Assembly: GCA_033032865.1 (NCBI GenBank)
Contig: JAWHQI010000065.1
Location: 5,456,001-5,520,000 of the forward strand
Direction of reading: 5' to 3'
DNA: 64,000 nt
DNA from: Dactylorhiza incarnata
Taxonomy: Eukaryota; Streptophyta; Magnoliopsida; Asparagales; Orchidaceae
Each line of letters begins with the position of its first letter. Positions within the stretch are counted from its first letter, which is position 1. Below are positions 10,347 to 22,156 of the stretch, piece after piece. The notes under the pieces are model-generated. The model did not search any database, was not told the DNA's origin, and saw nothing but the letters and a program-made list of their open reading frames with translations. The position numbers and the translations under genes were made by a program.

Positions 10347-12642
10347 ATGGATGGCAGAGGAGGCTATGCGAGAGGTCTTCGCATTGAGTTGCTTACTCAG
10401 ACCAATTACAAGAAGTGGAAGTCTTGTATGGAGAGTTACCTGCTTGGAGATGACCTATGGGAGGTCGTTGGTGGAGATGAGCAAGAGGTAGTTGTAGCTG
10501 CCGGAGACAATGGTCCAGCTGTGAGAGCTTGGAGGAAGACTAACGCCAAGGCGGAGTTCACTTTGAAGAGAGCAATTTCACCTGACTTGTTCGACCACAT
10601 CATAGGTTGCAAGTCAGCGTCTGGCATCTGGAAATCCCTCGATGGGCTATTGAACTAGAAGAATGTAGCGCGACTACAGTTTTTGGAGAATGAGTTGGCG
10701 CGGTCCACTTAAGGAGAGTTGTCGATATCTACCTTCTTCCTGATGGTGAAGAATCTATGTGCAGAGATCTCGACATTGGATCCTGATGAGCTGATCTCTG
10801 AGGCGAAGCTGAAGAGGCATATACTCCGAGGCTTGCAGAAGGAGTATATTGCGTTTGTTACGTCTGTGCAAGGATGGGCTACTCAGCCCTCCATACTGGA
10901 GCTAGAGAACCTGCTGTCGTCACAGGAGAGGCTGGCGAAGCAGATGGCGGGAGTGTCTATCTCAGGGGGAGATAGCGAGGTGTTGTTCTCAGGCAAGAAG
11001 AAGACCTGTGACAAGAAGAAGAACTCCGGAAATGGGCCGTCAACGTCATCTCAAGGAGATAAAGGGAAGTTCCTTCCTGCTCATGATGAGAGAGGGAGAT
11101 CTCTTTGCTATTCCTGCAAGAAGTACGGGCACATGATAAAGGACTGTCGGTCAAATATGAAGGTCGGGCATGTTGCTGAGAAGGAAGGAGGCCACTAGAG
11201 AGGTAGAGTGAGAGGTGGAGGTCACCAGGGTGGTGAAGGCGGAGACAACTGCTTCCTGGCTGAGATAACGACCACGCCTGTTGATGCCCTAGCCTCCGTA
11301 ATCTTTGAGAATGACTGGATAGTGGATTCTAGTTGCGGGCACCATCTCACTGGAGATGTGTCCAAGTTTGCCTCTCTAAAGCCATATGAAGGAACGAATG
11401 CTATTATCACTGCCGATAATAAGGTGCATCCAGTTGAGAAAGAAGGGACGATATCCCTTGGAAGTGAAGAGAAGCCCGTGACACTGATGAGCGTGTATCA
11501 TGTGTCTGGCATGAAGAAGAATCTCTTCTCGGTTACAAATGCAGTGGATGCAGGATACTACGTGCTGTTTGGACCGAAGGAGGTGAAGTTTCTGAAAAAC
11601 CTGTCGTCGGTTGATGCTGACATCACGCTCACAGGGAGAAGGGTGAAGGATTTGTATGTTCTATCTGCAAATGCCTATGTGGACAAGCTGAAGACAAATG
11701 ACAGCGCTGCGATCTGGCATGATAGCCTAGGTCATGTGGGGATGGACAAGCTGAAGATAATGACTGCAAAGGGCCTGGTGTGCGGCCTGCCTAATCTCTC
11801 TTCCTACGACGACGACCATGTGTGCGAGGGGTGTCAATATGGAAAGTCACATCAACTTCCGTTTGACAAGTCGGAGACAAGGTGTAAGGCACCTCTTGAG
11901 TGCGTACACGCTGGTGTGATGGGGTCGTGCGCCACCCTTACTTATGGATGCAATAAGTATGCGCTGGTTTTGGGGGATGACTATACCTGCTACACGTGGG
12001 TTTATTTTCTGAAGGAGAAGTCAGAAGTGTTTATGAAGTTCCAGGAGTGGAAGGAACTTGTGGAGGTGAGGCTGAACCTGAGGGTGAAGAAGCTGAGAAG
12101 TGATAATGGGGGGGGGGGGAGTTTACGTCTAAAGAGTTTGCTTCTTTCTGCAGGAAATTCGACATTCGGCGAGAGCTCTCTTGCGCTCATACCCCTCAGC
12201 AAAATGAGATTGCAGAGAGAAAGATCTGCCATCTGGTGTAGACAACCAGGAGTTGGCTACATGCCAAGGGGATTCCCAAGGCCTTATGGGCAGAGGGAAT
12301 GACATGTGCAACTCATGTGATCAACCAGCTACCTCTGAGTCCTAACAGGATGGTATCTCCACACCAACTCATGTTCAGGGAGAAGTCAAATGTGGGTCAC
12401 ATGAGAGTGTTTAGTTCTACCTGCTTCGTGCACGTCCCAGATGCCCAGAGAACCAAGTTGGATCTGAAAGCATGGAAGTGTGTCTTCATCGGCTACGATG
12501 AGAGGAAGAAGGGGTGGAAGCACATGGATCCGCAGACTCACAAGTTCGTCGTCTCGCGCGACGTGGTGTTTGACGAACTGATCTCATATCAGGGAGTCTC
12601 TTCTGTGGTGTTGCTGGAGAGTGAAAATTCTAGCAGGTGTGA
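10347..12642 (+). pseudogene. Element B gag, protease and integrase (5' half, interrupted)
   Basis: The ATG at 10347 starts a gag nearly identical to that of A2 (GGYARGLRIELLTQTNYKKW). Stops occur at 10656, about 10710 and 11196, and one at about 12239. Recognisable parts are the zinc knuckle (CYSCKKYGHMIKDC, about 11106-11150), protease (WIVDSSCGHH, in which DSG has become DSS), the integrase zinc region (CEGCQYGK) and the integrase core. At SDNGG a 12-nt G run (12108-12119) breaks the frame at the same place as in A2. The coding region stops at 12642, where the SIRE-like LTR begins after TGTGA. The missing 3' half is at 54791-56930 on the other strand. Confidence 0.92.
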
Positions 12643-14193
12643 TGAAAGTGAGGTTAGATGTTAAATTAACTCTAGGGGGGTGAATAGAGTATTAAAACTT
12701 TTTACTTAATTTTATAGCGGAATTAAATTAGTGATATATATATGTGTGTAGCAGAGTGATTTATAAGAAACTGAAAATAAAACACAGCACAACACAAACA
12801 CAGAAAAGTAAAGCAATCACAGAGGACACAAGTAGCTATAGTAGTTCCCCAATAAACCTAGGTGCGTCTACTCTTCTACCACCCTTGGTAGGAATCCACT
12901 AGGATTTTTGATCAGGTGTCCTAGCACCAATGCACTTTTGATAAGGTGCCCAAAAACCAAACAGGATTTTTTGATCAGGTGTCTTGCCACCAAGAGGTAA
13001 ACTTTTGAAGGGAGTTTTAACCCTGCACAAGATGGAAAGGGAAAGGAGTTTATGAAGTTCTTCTCTGTCAATATGCTGAGAGAAGACTCTAGTGTATGTT
13101 GATGTAGAAAAACTCCCTCTGTCTGATATGAAATTGTTTGACAGTAGATTGGCTGGAATCTTTCTTTTGAATGTATAAACAAATCTTCTTGTAGCTGATT
13201 AAACTGAGAGAATGATTTCTTCAGTTGGTTGTTGCTCTTTTGAAGATCTAAACTTGCAGCTGATCACTGAGAGATGAATGTAGATGTTCTCAGAAAATGA
13301 ATGTTGCTTGAGGAAGAGGATGAAGATGATCTGTGTAGCTTTTCTTTCTTTCTTTCTTCCTGTACAGAAAAATCTGTAATATGTTCCGTCTATCTCCTGT
13401 CGTGAAAAACTATGGGAGTAATACTGTATATCTTCTTCCTTTTTCTCTTTTGAAATCTCTGACAGATATTAAATGCAAATCCCTTATATTAAGGAATATA
13501 ATATATCTGGGAACTGTAAATCTGCTGCACCGTTTACCTTTTTCCTTTTCCATGAAATTTCAGCGACTATAATATTGGAATAATAAAAGGAAATATATTA
13601 TCCTTACTTATCTGATATAATATATCCGTTGCTGTAGTCGATCTGAGTTCAGAGAATGAATAATATAATCTTCTGAAGAAAATATGCTGTGGAGAAATTT
13701 TCGTCGATCTCAACAAATTTCGTCGACCTCAGAGCTGTGTTCGTCGATCTGAAGATATTCGTCGAACGCAGACTGAGTTCGCCGAACTAAGGAATTCGTC
13801 GACCACTGAGCCTGGATAATTTCGTCGACCGCCGAGCCGCTGAGCAAATTTCATCAACCGCTGAGACGGGGTCTGTTCGTCGACCGCTGAGACAATCTGT
13901 TCGTCGACCGCTGAGCTGAGGCACTGAGCCGCTGAGATAGAAGCAAGTCGTTCGTCGAACGTAGAGAGCAGGCCGTTCGTCGAACGCAGAGAACATGTCG
14001 TTCGTCGAACGCAGAGAGCAAGCCGTTCGTTGAACGCAGAGTGTAGTTCGTCGAACGCAGAACCTGAATGATTTCTTGAGTTCTAACAGCCTAAATTCTT
14101 GACCCATTGACTATACATTGGGGTCAACTTGATCCTAGTCAGCAGATAGTGATCCTAGCCCAAATCAGTAATAGGGTTGTTCCAACATTCTCC
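12643..14193 (-). repeat. SIRE-like LTR (3' LTR of the element split by inversion)
   Basis: On the minus strand it begins TGTTGGAACAAC (14193) and ends CACTTTCA (12643). The plus-side flank is TGTGA (12638-12642) in element B. The minus-strand upstream flank (14194 onward) is a polypurine tract (AATAGGGGGAGAA), so this is the 3' LTR. The interval 13700-14075 carries at least a dozen copies of TTCGTCGA followed by ACC or ACG, arranged with GCTGAG or GCAGAG words. It is closer to the LTR at 56931-58454 than to the solo LTR at 62349-63941, as expected for the two LTRs of one insertion. CACCTGATCAAAA-type words recur at 12890-13000. Confidence 0.9.
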
Positions 14194-14610
14194 CCCTATT
14201 TGGGTTAGGACACTATTTGACAACAAAATTGAAAACAAACAAAAACAACAGAGCATATATATATCTGATATATTTTAAATATTTCATCAGATATAAGAAA
14301 TATGATACTCTGAGTTCTGAAACATTTTATTGAAAATAAAACTAATAAAAATACATAATCAGAACCTTTGATTTTCTCTGAATTCTGCTTTCTGAAATCT
14401 GAAATTGTCTGAACTGAGTTCTTGCTTTCTGACTTTCTGATTAGCTGAGCTTGTATCTGCTATGTCTGAATTTGATGTCTGAGCTATATTTGCTAATTTT
14501 CAGCTTTCTGAAATTGTTGATCTGAACTGTAGCTTTATGATCTGAATTTGATATCTGCTTTAACTTCTATATCAAAAGCTGTATGCTGAAATTGCAATAT
14601 ATGAAGCTTG
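14194..14610 (-). mobile_element. 3' end of SIRE-like element interior (non-coding)
   Basis: Read on the minus strand this AT-rich stretch ends in a polypurine tract (14194-14208) directly before the LTR start at 14193. It contains many CTGAATT/CAGATTT words but no coding sequence. Length and position fit the untranslated tail that follows RNase H in SIRE-like elements. Its left neighbour on the minus strand (above about 14610) is unrelated LTR sequence, so the interior is cut here; the matching 5' part is at 58455 to the window end on the plus strand. The breakpoint is uncertain by several tens of bases. Confidence 0.75.
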
Positions 14611-15364
14611 TTCATAAATCATTTCCCTCTTCCTTAAGGTGGGCGGCGATGGAGTGGCGAAAAAGGGCGAAACTGGAGCTCTTGGGCGCGGGAAAGAAGA
14701 TTGATCCGATTAGGGCGGATTCTGCAGCTTTTATAGAAAAAGATCACAAATTTGGTCACGCACGGTCGAACGCATGATCGTGCATGAACCGTGCGATACT
14801 TACCACAGCTCAGAATGGCCAGAAGGGGAGGAAGCGCCCGTGCGTTTTACTTACGCACGATCGAAGCCGATCGTGCGTAAAATCGCACGGGCAAATTCCG
14901 ATTGAATGAAACAGGCACACAGGGGGGCTCGTGCGTTTTACTCATGCACGGTCGAAGCCAATCGTGCGTAAGTACGCACAAGCAAATCCAGCTCTCCATT
15001 TAGCCCAGGGATACACGCACACGGTCAGAGCGATCATGCGTCAAGGAATCGCACGACCTTGTGATTCATGCAGATATGAATTCTAGGCATAACGGAGATC
15101 TGCTCGCTCGTATGCATAACCAAAACATACGCTGGGCAAACACCTCCAGCACAAGCATAATAATAGAAATACAATGGGGAGCACAATGTGCATACCCCCA
15201 GCAATATAGTGCGCAATTCCACACCACAACAGGCCAAAACATGCACTTCGTGTGAGAAGAGTGAACAAGTGAAATATAAGCATTAAAGAACTAAAAGTGA
15301 AGTGCAAGTGCGTGAAAATGAGCTCAGATGAGTCCGAAAAACTCTATATAAATAGGACTCATCA
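14611..15364 (-). repeat. Athila/Tat-type LTR fragment with large hairpin
   Basis: On the minus strand it begins TGATGAGTCC at 15364, like the LTRs of element I (34224-35657), with a TATATAAATAGG stretch just inside. It is cut at about 14610 by the junction with SIRE sequence. The centre has nested palindromes: 14851-14863 and 14868-14880 are perfect 13-bp arms (TTACGCACGATCG) around AAGC, and GCCCGTGCG/CGCACGGGC form outer arms (about 14836-14894). More CGCACGAT words follow to 15060. No second copy is present in the window. Confidence 0.65.
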
Positions 15365-16046
15365 GTAGGCGAGGTCTCCTTCAAAGCCTCCCATTAGCGA
15401 GTTCCTCGACATATCGGTGGAATGATCTCACGAGACGAATTTCTCACTAACAATATCCTTTTCTAACAACACCAACCATCTTGCTGAGGTCCTCTCAACC
15501 GCTAAACTGGTGTGGTATTTTGCGGGGGAGGCTATTCACAGACCTCCCCTAGGATTGTCTATAAATAGGACCTCAGGGGTACAAAAAAAAGCACGTTGCC
15601 CCCCTTCAAGCTCTTTACTTCTCAAGTTTGAGCATTCCTTGTGCCTAGCTCAACTCTTGGCTTTTGATGGGAAGTTCCTATAGACTTCCAGGTACTTGGC
15701 AGGACCTCCTCGCTATAGCACTCGAGTCTTGTGTGTAGACGATCCTAGTTCTTTCTCTCTGTTGCCCTTGCCATCAAGTCTGGGGTGTTAGACCTCGAGA
15801 TTTGTAATATCGGGCTACCCATTTGGTTTGAACTCTTGTGAATTGATTTCTATGTTCCAGCAGATAGTACACCTAGAAAGCGATAAAGAAAATCTTAGAT
15901 CAGCAAACCACTAATCTCCTTTCCCTGCATGCATGGTCACTAAAATAGGTCGTTCATTGTTGACTCAATAACTTCGTAATCCCTCTAGTGCCCACATGGG
16001 CGCTTAATGGGGGTAGGGATGAGGGCAGCATACTCAACACATTGCC
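15365..16046. other. Unclassified tract, possible LTR piece
   Basis: No coding sequence. A TATA box (CTATAAATAGGACC, about 15560) with a purine-rich leader after it suggests part of another LTR in plus orientation, but neither end nor a second copy is visible. The last bases, TTGCC (16042-16046), flank the Tekay LTR and would be its target duplication if the other end were intact. Confidence 0.35.
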
Positions 16047-19000
16047 TGTCACGACCCGCATTTTCCCATGAATTTAATAAATATTATCAGAGCAAGGGGA
16101 AAATACGCATTATGATGCCACGTCCTGCAAGGGACAGCTACAGATGCTCAGGCAGCCACTACTCAGGAAAATTTATAAAAAAAGACATAAATTTTTTTGA
16201 GTTAAATAGAGAATTTATATTTTTTTAGCTTAAGACCGTGTCCCTCGGTCCAGTGGATCAACTAGTCCACGAGTAGAAATCTATACATACGCAACAGAGA
16301 GATAGTTTCATTTTATCCTAAATGAGCATGAAGATCGAACATTCCAGCTATGATATGCACATCCCTAGATTTAGTTTAAGTAAAGAAGGAGTTTTCTACG
16401 ATCTTCAAAGTTGGTGACATTTACTTAAAATCATGCTATGCAAGAATGCCATTTTATATACATAAAATAACTCATGCATCCTAACATAAAACTTTCCAGA
16501 GAGCAAGTATATATATTAACCAGAAAGTAACAGCAAAAAATCTAGCAAGTAATCTAACACTGGAAAACCAAAGCTACAACCGAAGCAAAGGAACAACTAC
16601 CTCACAACAGTGAGGGGAAAGCGGACAATTGCAACTAACCGCAGCTCCGAAGACACCAACTCTACCACCCAAACAACTATTGCTCTGAGCCTGAGACATT
16701 CAAAAGAAAAGAATGCCTCAGCAAGAAAGTGCAAGTGGCAACAAGAATAAAACTAAGATTTTCAATAAACAATGGTTAGCAACAAATCAAAATATCAGAT
16801 TTGCAGGAAAAGAGCTTTTAACAGTTACACAATCATTAGCTTGAAACAACCCAAGCCAGCTCAATCGAGTGCACTCGGTAAGAGAAATGCTTGTACCAAA
16901 AGTAATGGCCATATATATATATATTTAAGCACTTGAGACTGATCAGCTCGAGAAAAGGGCATCATTTAACGTCGGGCAAAACACAAAGCCTCCGATGTAT
17001 GATCCACAAAAAAGGCACTATGACGGTGGTACATTCCACTAACGCTCACAGCCCTACAAACCAATAGGAGTGTTGTGGTGGTGACTCCAGTCCACACAAA
17101 CCAACAACCCAAACAGAGGTACCATGGATGTGACTCTTAGCTCACACAAACAACAGACTCCGACAGAGCATATATAGCTCTCATAACCAACAGGACAAAC
17201 AAAAGAGTGTCAGGCAGGAAAACAGGCTTACATCTAGATTTAACCACAACTCATGACGAGAGAAACAATATGCATATGATTCAGCAATTACTAATTAGAT
17301 CAACTTTCAACTTATAAAAAGGTTGAAGATTTCAGCAAGCCGACACCATACAAGACTTGGTGTCGGAACACAACAATGATAAGCTTAACACGAAGGCCAA
17401 ACACCAGAATAATACTCAACGGTTCATTATAAAACACTCGGTGAGTCCAAACTTGATTCCTAACAAACTTCTCGTAACAACACGACGAAAGCCACGAAAT
17501 AACACCATAAATGATCACTTAACATTACGGTACTTCTCGACGAATAAAACATAACTTCATCTAAAGTCTCAACAAATGAACTCAACGCACTCAACACCAT
17601 AATTTACGATACCCAAGAACACCTGGCAAAAAGTACTTAAATTATTGATAAAACAATTCGGGATATACGATGAAATCGACAGAAAGACTTATCAAAGTCG
17701 ACGGGAAGACTTAACAAAGTTCGACGGGAATATTCAAAGAAAATCGACTGGAAGAGGGCCCGATCAACGGGACGGGATCCTGATTGACAGGACGGGAGCC
17801 CGATCGACGAGGGGTCCCGTCGATTCTAACTTAAAAGATTAACAAACTTGAATTGCCTGCTCTCTCCCGTCGATCGACGGGATGCCGATTTTAACTTGAG
17901 ATTTTCACAAAAAAAAAATCTTCCAACCACCAACACATTCCACCAGAGCTCAAACTGAACTTCAAAACACATGAAAAAGCTTCAAAAGAAATAACCAAAC
18001 ACTCTTAAGAAGAGTAATCTTTTCTAAACCAAGGAAAGTCTTAACAGACTACATGCATCATAACTAAACATATAAATATAGAAACTAAGTACATTCAAGG
18101 GAATGACAGCAGGAATCAAGAAATCCAAACAATAACCATAAGGAAAAGCAACAACCACTAGCCTAAACTCAACAGGCTATGCATACAAGGAAGAAGGAGA
18201 GAACTGAAAAGAAGGACTTTCAATCACACAGCAAAACAAGCCAAAGAGAACTACTACTACTTGAAGAACACAGCTAACAAGAGAGCCTAGCAAAACTAAT
18301 TTCAGGAACAAGGGTCATCAAGGAGAAGGAAAACTATTTGCAGCCCATAACCACTAAGAGAACCTTTACATCCAACCAGATTACTAAATACAGCGAGGAA
18401 GAAGCATTACCCCTCACTGAGAAAGTTAACACAAAATACAAAGAAGACTGAGTCGGAAAGGGTTTAAATACTCAGAAATCAATGACAAATTACACAGAAA
18501 ACCTTGGAGTTCTGGACAAAAATTTTGGACAGAAAGGCTAATAAATTCTGGGCAGAAAGCGAGAAATTTCTGAACAAGTCTATGGTACAAACATGAATCA
18601 AAACACTCAGGAAGAAAGCTGATTTCTGAGAATACACATAAAATAACTTTTCTGAAAGAATCTATCAGAACAACAAGAAAGACCACAGACAAAACTGCAC
18701 TTGCAATAAAGGATAAGAGAAACAAGACAAGGAAAAAAAGTCTCCAACAAGGGAAAAGGGAAAAATCGACGGGAGGTCCCGTCGATCGGCGGGAGGTCCC
18801 GTCGATCGGCGGGCGGTCCCGTCGATTCTGACTTAGAAAAATAGATGAAAGAAGTTTCCCCAACTAAGACCAAAGATCGACGGGTTGTTCCCGCCGATCG
18901 ACGGGAGGTCCCGTCGATCGACCGGAGGTCCCGTCGATCGACGGGATGTCCCGTCGATTTGTACTTATAACACAATTTTCCTTTTTTTCATTTTCTAAAC

Positions 19001-20011
19001 CAATCCAACATACTTATATCCAGACCAGCCCTGGACTACCAGCACAAACCTCAACTCCAACACTTCATTTAGGGTAAGTAACCGAATCAACACTCATTAC
19101 CAAGATACCAAAAATAAGAAAAGAGAAGTAAATTGGAGAAACATGCCAAAGGAAGCAGAAAATAAACCACCACTTGCCTATATCTCGAACCACCAAAATA
19201 CGTCCTCTCAATCCCTCCACGCCAAGGATCGGCTCAAACACGGCCTAAGCATGAAGAATCTACGAAGATTTGGATAAAAAGAGGGTTAGGGCCACTAACC
19301 CTAGCGCTAAAAATCTACGAAGCAGACAAAACTTACTACGCATGCGAAGAGCACGGCGAGAGCTTTCCAAATCTATGCTCCGGCGAAGATTTTGTGCACC
19401 GGAGCTCCAGCGGCGGCGGTCGGAAAGCTCAGGAAAACCACACTCTCTACCTTTTTCTCTCTCTCAAAACCTTTGGCTCGGGAAATTAGGAAGGAAGAAG
19501 AAGATGTAGATGAATAAAACATATATATATAGGTAAACAGATAGTTGATGACAAGTAATTTGTAATAATAACAACAATAATAATAATAGGAATTAGAAAA
19601 GAGGGGCCGAACCAATGGTCGCTGATTCCAACGAAATTCGCACCAAAGACACAAGTCTACGCTACGAATCCAACGGAGATGTCGAAATCAAAATCCGACG
19701 AGCAAATCTCAAGATATAAATTTTCTAAGTTTACGGCGAACGATAATTCTACAAACCTTTGGAAAAACTCTGGGGATCCAATATCACTCGGATCGCAACG
19801 AGACTTCGACGAGCATTTCTAAAATTAATTAATTTAAAATTTTTAACGCAAAATCTTTCAACTCCGGTACACTCCAAAAAATTTGGTCGGCTTTACCAAA
19901 TGAACGCACAAACGATGGAGCACTGCTAACTCCGCACTAACATAACGCCCTTGCGTCAAAAATGATGTCAAAGAAGGATAAAATAATTCCTGAAAATTCA
20001 GGGGCGTTACA
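16047..20011 (-). repeat. Element F 3' LTR, complete, 3965 bp
   Basis: It is an uninterrupted copy and shows the empty sites of two insertions found in the other LTR: CAAGG at 19223-19227, and the CCTCG site near 16988, here CCTCC. Two clusters of the word TCGACGGGA occur at about 17690-17890 and 18766-18957. The second holds palindromes TCGACGGGA-GG-TCCCGTCGA at 18766-18785 and 18898-18917, and a tandem run of the same 20-mer to 18957. Open frames through it (for example 18426-18975, minus) are LTR composition and have no recognisable domain. Confidence 0.88.
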
Positions 20012-20257
20012 GTCACCCCACCAAAAAGAAAGTTTTGTCCCAAAACTTAGAACCAAAACTTAGAACTCGAATGAATAAAAAGGGCAAAGGGGGAGATAAG
20101 CTCACACTCGTTGGATAGAAATGCTAACCGAAGAGGGCTAGGAGAACGGATGCGAATAAGATTTCTTCTTAGCACTCAAAATAGATCACCTGATCCCTGA
20201 TCAAGGTTCACGATAAGTATCCCAAATCCAATACCTCCCAATTAACCTAAACGAGGG
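20012..20257 (-). mobile_element. Element F interior, part next to the 3' LTR
   Basis: Non-coding. On the minus strand it ends in the polypurine region just before the LTR (20012-20045). Element D interrupts it after GAGGG (20253-20257); it resumes at 25830. Confidence 0.75.
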
Positions 20258-20922
20258 TGTTGAAGCCAAGCGGTCTCGAAGGATTGAAGCCGCGCGATCT
20301 GAAGCCAGCGGTCTGTGCGGTCTCCAATAATCAGACCGCGGGTTCTCCTCTGATGTACCAGATCGTGCCAGATGAAGGCCGGCGATCTCCAGCTCTATCA
20401 GACAACTGTTTGATAACCGCGGTCTGTGCGGTCTCCATGCATCAGTCCGCCACTTCTCCTCAAGTATGCAAGGTCGCATCTTGTGAAGGTCAGCAACATT
20501 CCGCCTCTCCAAGCAGTCTAGAGCCAGCGGTCTCAGCGGTCTCCAAGTGCAAGACTGCCAGTTCATCTCGGATATACCAGATCGCTTCTTATGGAGAGAA
20601 GTGGTCTGGCCCTCCCGGTCTCTCCCTTATGGGGGAGCGTTCGCCAGAACGATCTAACCGTCCGACGATCTCCTCTGTCACACGACCTTCCTCCTGTCGT
20701 GTGATCGCCCGACCTCACTCCAGATCGCAGAAGTCGCTGCGGTCTCAATATTCCTGACCGCCCAGACCGCCCATCTCTCTTGTGTATTGTGTATTTGTAT
20801 TTAGTCCCACATCGTATATTTGTATTTTACTGTTTCCCTCCTGTCTATATAAAGGAGGCAATACTCTTGTAATACTTAGATTTTTGGAAATAAAAAATTC
20901 CTGTTATTTTCAAGTTCTCACA
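20258..20922 (+). repeat. 5' LTR of element D
   Basis: Begins TGTTGAAGCC and ends GTTCTCACA. The word GCGGTCT and its complement AGACCGC recur over 20265-20770, partly as inverted pairs: GCGGTCT (20317-20323) and AGACCGC (20333-20339) with a 9-nt spacer. The GCGGTCT words continue into the leader after the LTR (about 20965-21060). The TATA box (CTATATAAAGG) is at about 20846, only about 75 bp before the LTR end. The array is open in one frame (166 codons), which matters at the 3' copy. Confidence 0.94.
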
Positions 20923-20940
20923 TGGTATCAGAGGAGTCGA
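20923..20940 (+). promoter_or_regulatory. Primer binding site of element D
   Basis: TGGTATCAGAGGAG follows the LTR at once and matches the methionine tRNA-type copia primer site, with the final C of GAGC replaced. Confidence 0.84.
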
Positions 20941-21070
20941 TCTCTTCTGCCGATCTCTACTTTCTGACCGCACAATCCGTACGGTCTCATATCTCTCTCT
21001 CCGACCGATCTTTCACCTCCTGACCGCGCGATCTCATCTATCTTCTCGAGACCGCGCGATCTCTCTTTTC

Positions 21071-22156
21071 ATGGGTACCCCATCTAAGACTGCAACACCA
21101 CCTCCCCAACCCCTGCCAACTCCTGTGGCTATTTTTACCCCCTCTGGAAACCTTGGCACCTCCTCCAAGCTCACTGGCTCTAATTATGCTGATTGGAGTG
21201 TCTCCTTCACCTTCCTCTTACGCTCTCAACGCAAACGCCATCATCTCACCGATGATCCTCCTCCCCGTGGATCTGCTACCTTTGATGATTGGGATGCTAA
21301 TGATGCTCTGGTCTGCACCTGGCTTGCTAACAGTCTCTCTGATGAGTGCCTTCCTATCATTCGTCATGATGAGACAGTCAAGGCCGCCTGGAACCATCTT
21401 GCGGCCCTTTACTCAAAAGGTTCCAAAACCTCCCGCATCTACACCTTATATGCAGATCTCTTTGCCCGCCCAACCATGGATCCCACCACAACATATCAAG
21501 CAGTTTAGGCCCTTGGGGCTGAACTCCTTCAACATCGGCCCTTCTCTGCTGATCTTGCTGAACAACATAAACACTTCCAAGAGCTCCTGGTTGTGTGTTA
21601 CCTTCTCGGTCTTCCGGAGTCCTATGATCTGATACGACAACAAATCCTTGGAGAAGCTGAATCTCCAACTCTTGATGCCACCGCTGCTCGGGTCTCTGCT
21701 GTTACCTCCCTTCTCCAACGACCCTTGTTGTCGTCCCCTCCTCCTCCGGAGAGCTTTGCTCACAAGGCTGAGCGTGGTCACACCGGTGGCCGTGGTGGAT
21801 CTCTTGGTGGTTGTGGACCTCCGCGGCACATCTGTTCGCATTGTGGTCGGAGGGGTCACACAATTGATCGTTGCTATCCCAAGCATCCTCACCTTCGCCC
21901 TCTGGCTGCTGCTTCTCAACCGGGTACTAGCTCACCGTCTGCTTCTGTTGCTACCTCCTCAGGTAGCGTGCATGTGGTTACTGAAGGTAAATGGCTTATT
22001 GATTCTGGAGCAACAAATCATATGACAGGAAACCCTCACCTTTTCTCTCAGTTACTAGAACACGAGAATTTACCTCCGGTTCTAACGTCAGATGGTTCTC
22101 CCTCACATGTGTGTGGGACTGGAATAGTTCAAGTCACTCCGACTATCTCTCTTTAG
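21071..22156 (+). pseudogene. Element D gag and protease, with an internal stop
   Basis: The ATG at 21071 lies about 150 bp after the primer site. The first 145 codons are copia gag (LTGSNYADWSVSF near the N-terminus). A TAG at 21506-21508 interrupts it, but the same frame continues as gag (LLGLPESYDLIRQQILG). A zinc knuckle (CSHCGRRGHTIDRCYPKH, about 21838-21890) and the aspartic protease motif (WLIDSGATNHMTG, about 21991-22030) follow. A second TAG at 22154-22156 falls just before the block [15 protein letters not shown], again without a frame change. Both stops look like single-base changes, so readthrough in principle could still give a nearly complete polyprotein. Confidence 0.92.

Noticed and set aside
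15034..15307. Overlapping short frames at the Athila/Tat LTR fragment start
   Set aside because: Open in both strands, no domain, within LTR sequence.
18426..18975. Minus-strand frames in the Tekay LTR with hydrophobic stretches
   Set aside because: They run through the palindromic words, are broken differently in the second LTR and show no domain.
20257..20757. 166-codon frame in the 5' LTR of D as a separate gene
   Set aside because: It is the open phase of the GCGGTCT array and has no start context; its 3' counterpart is noted only as a tail on the polyprotein.
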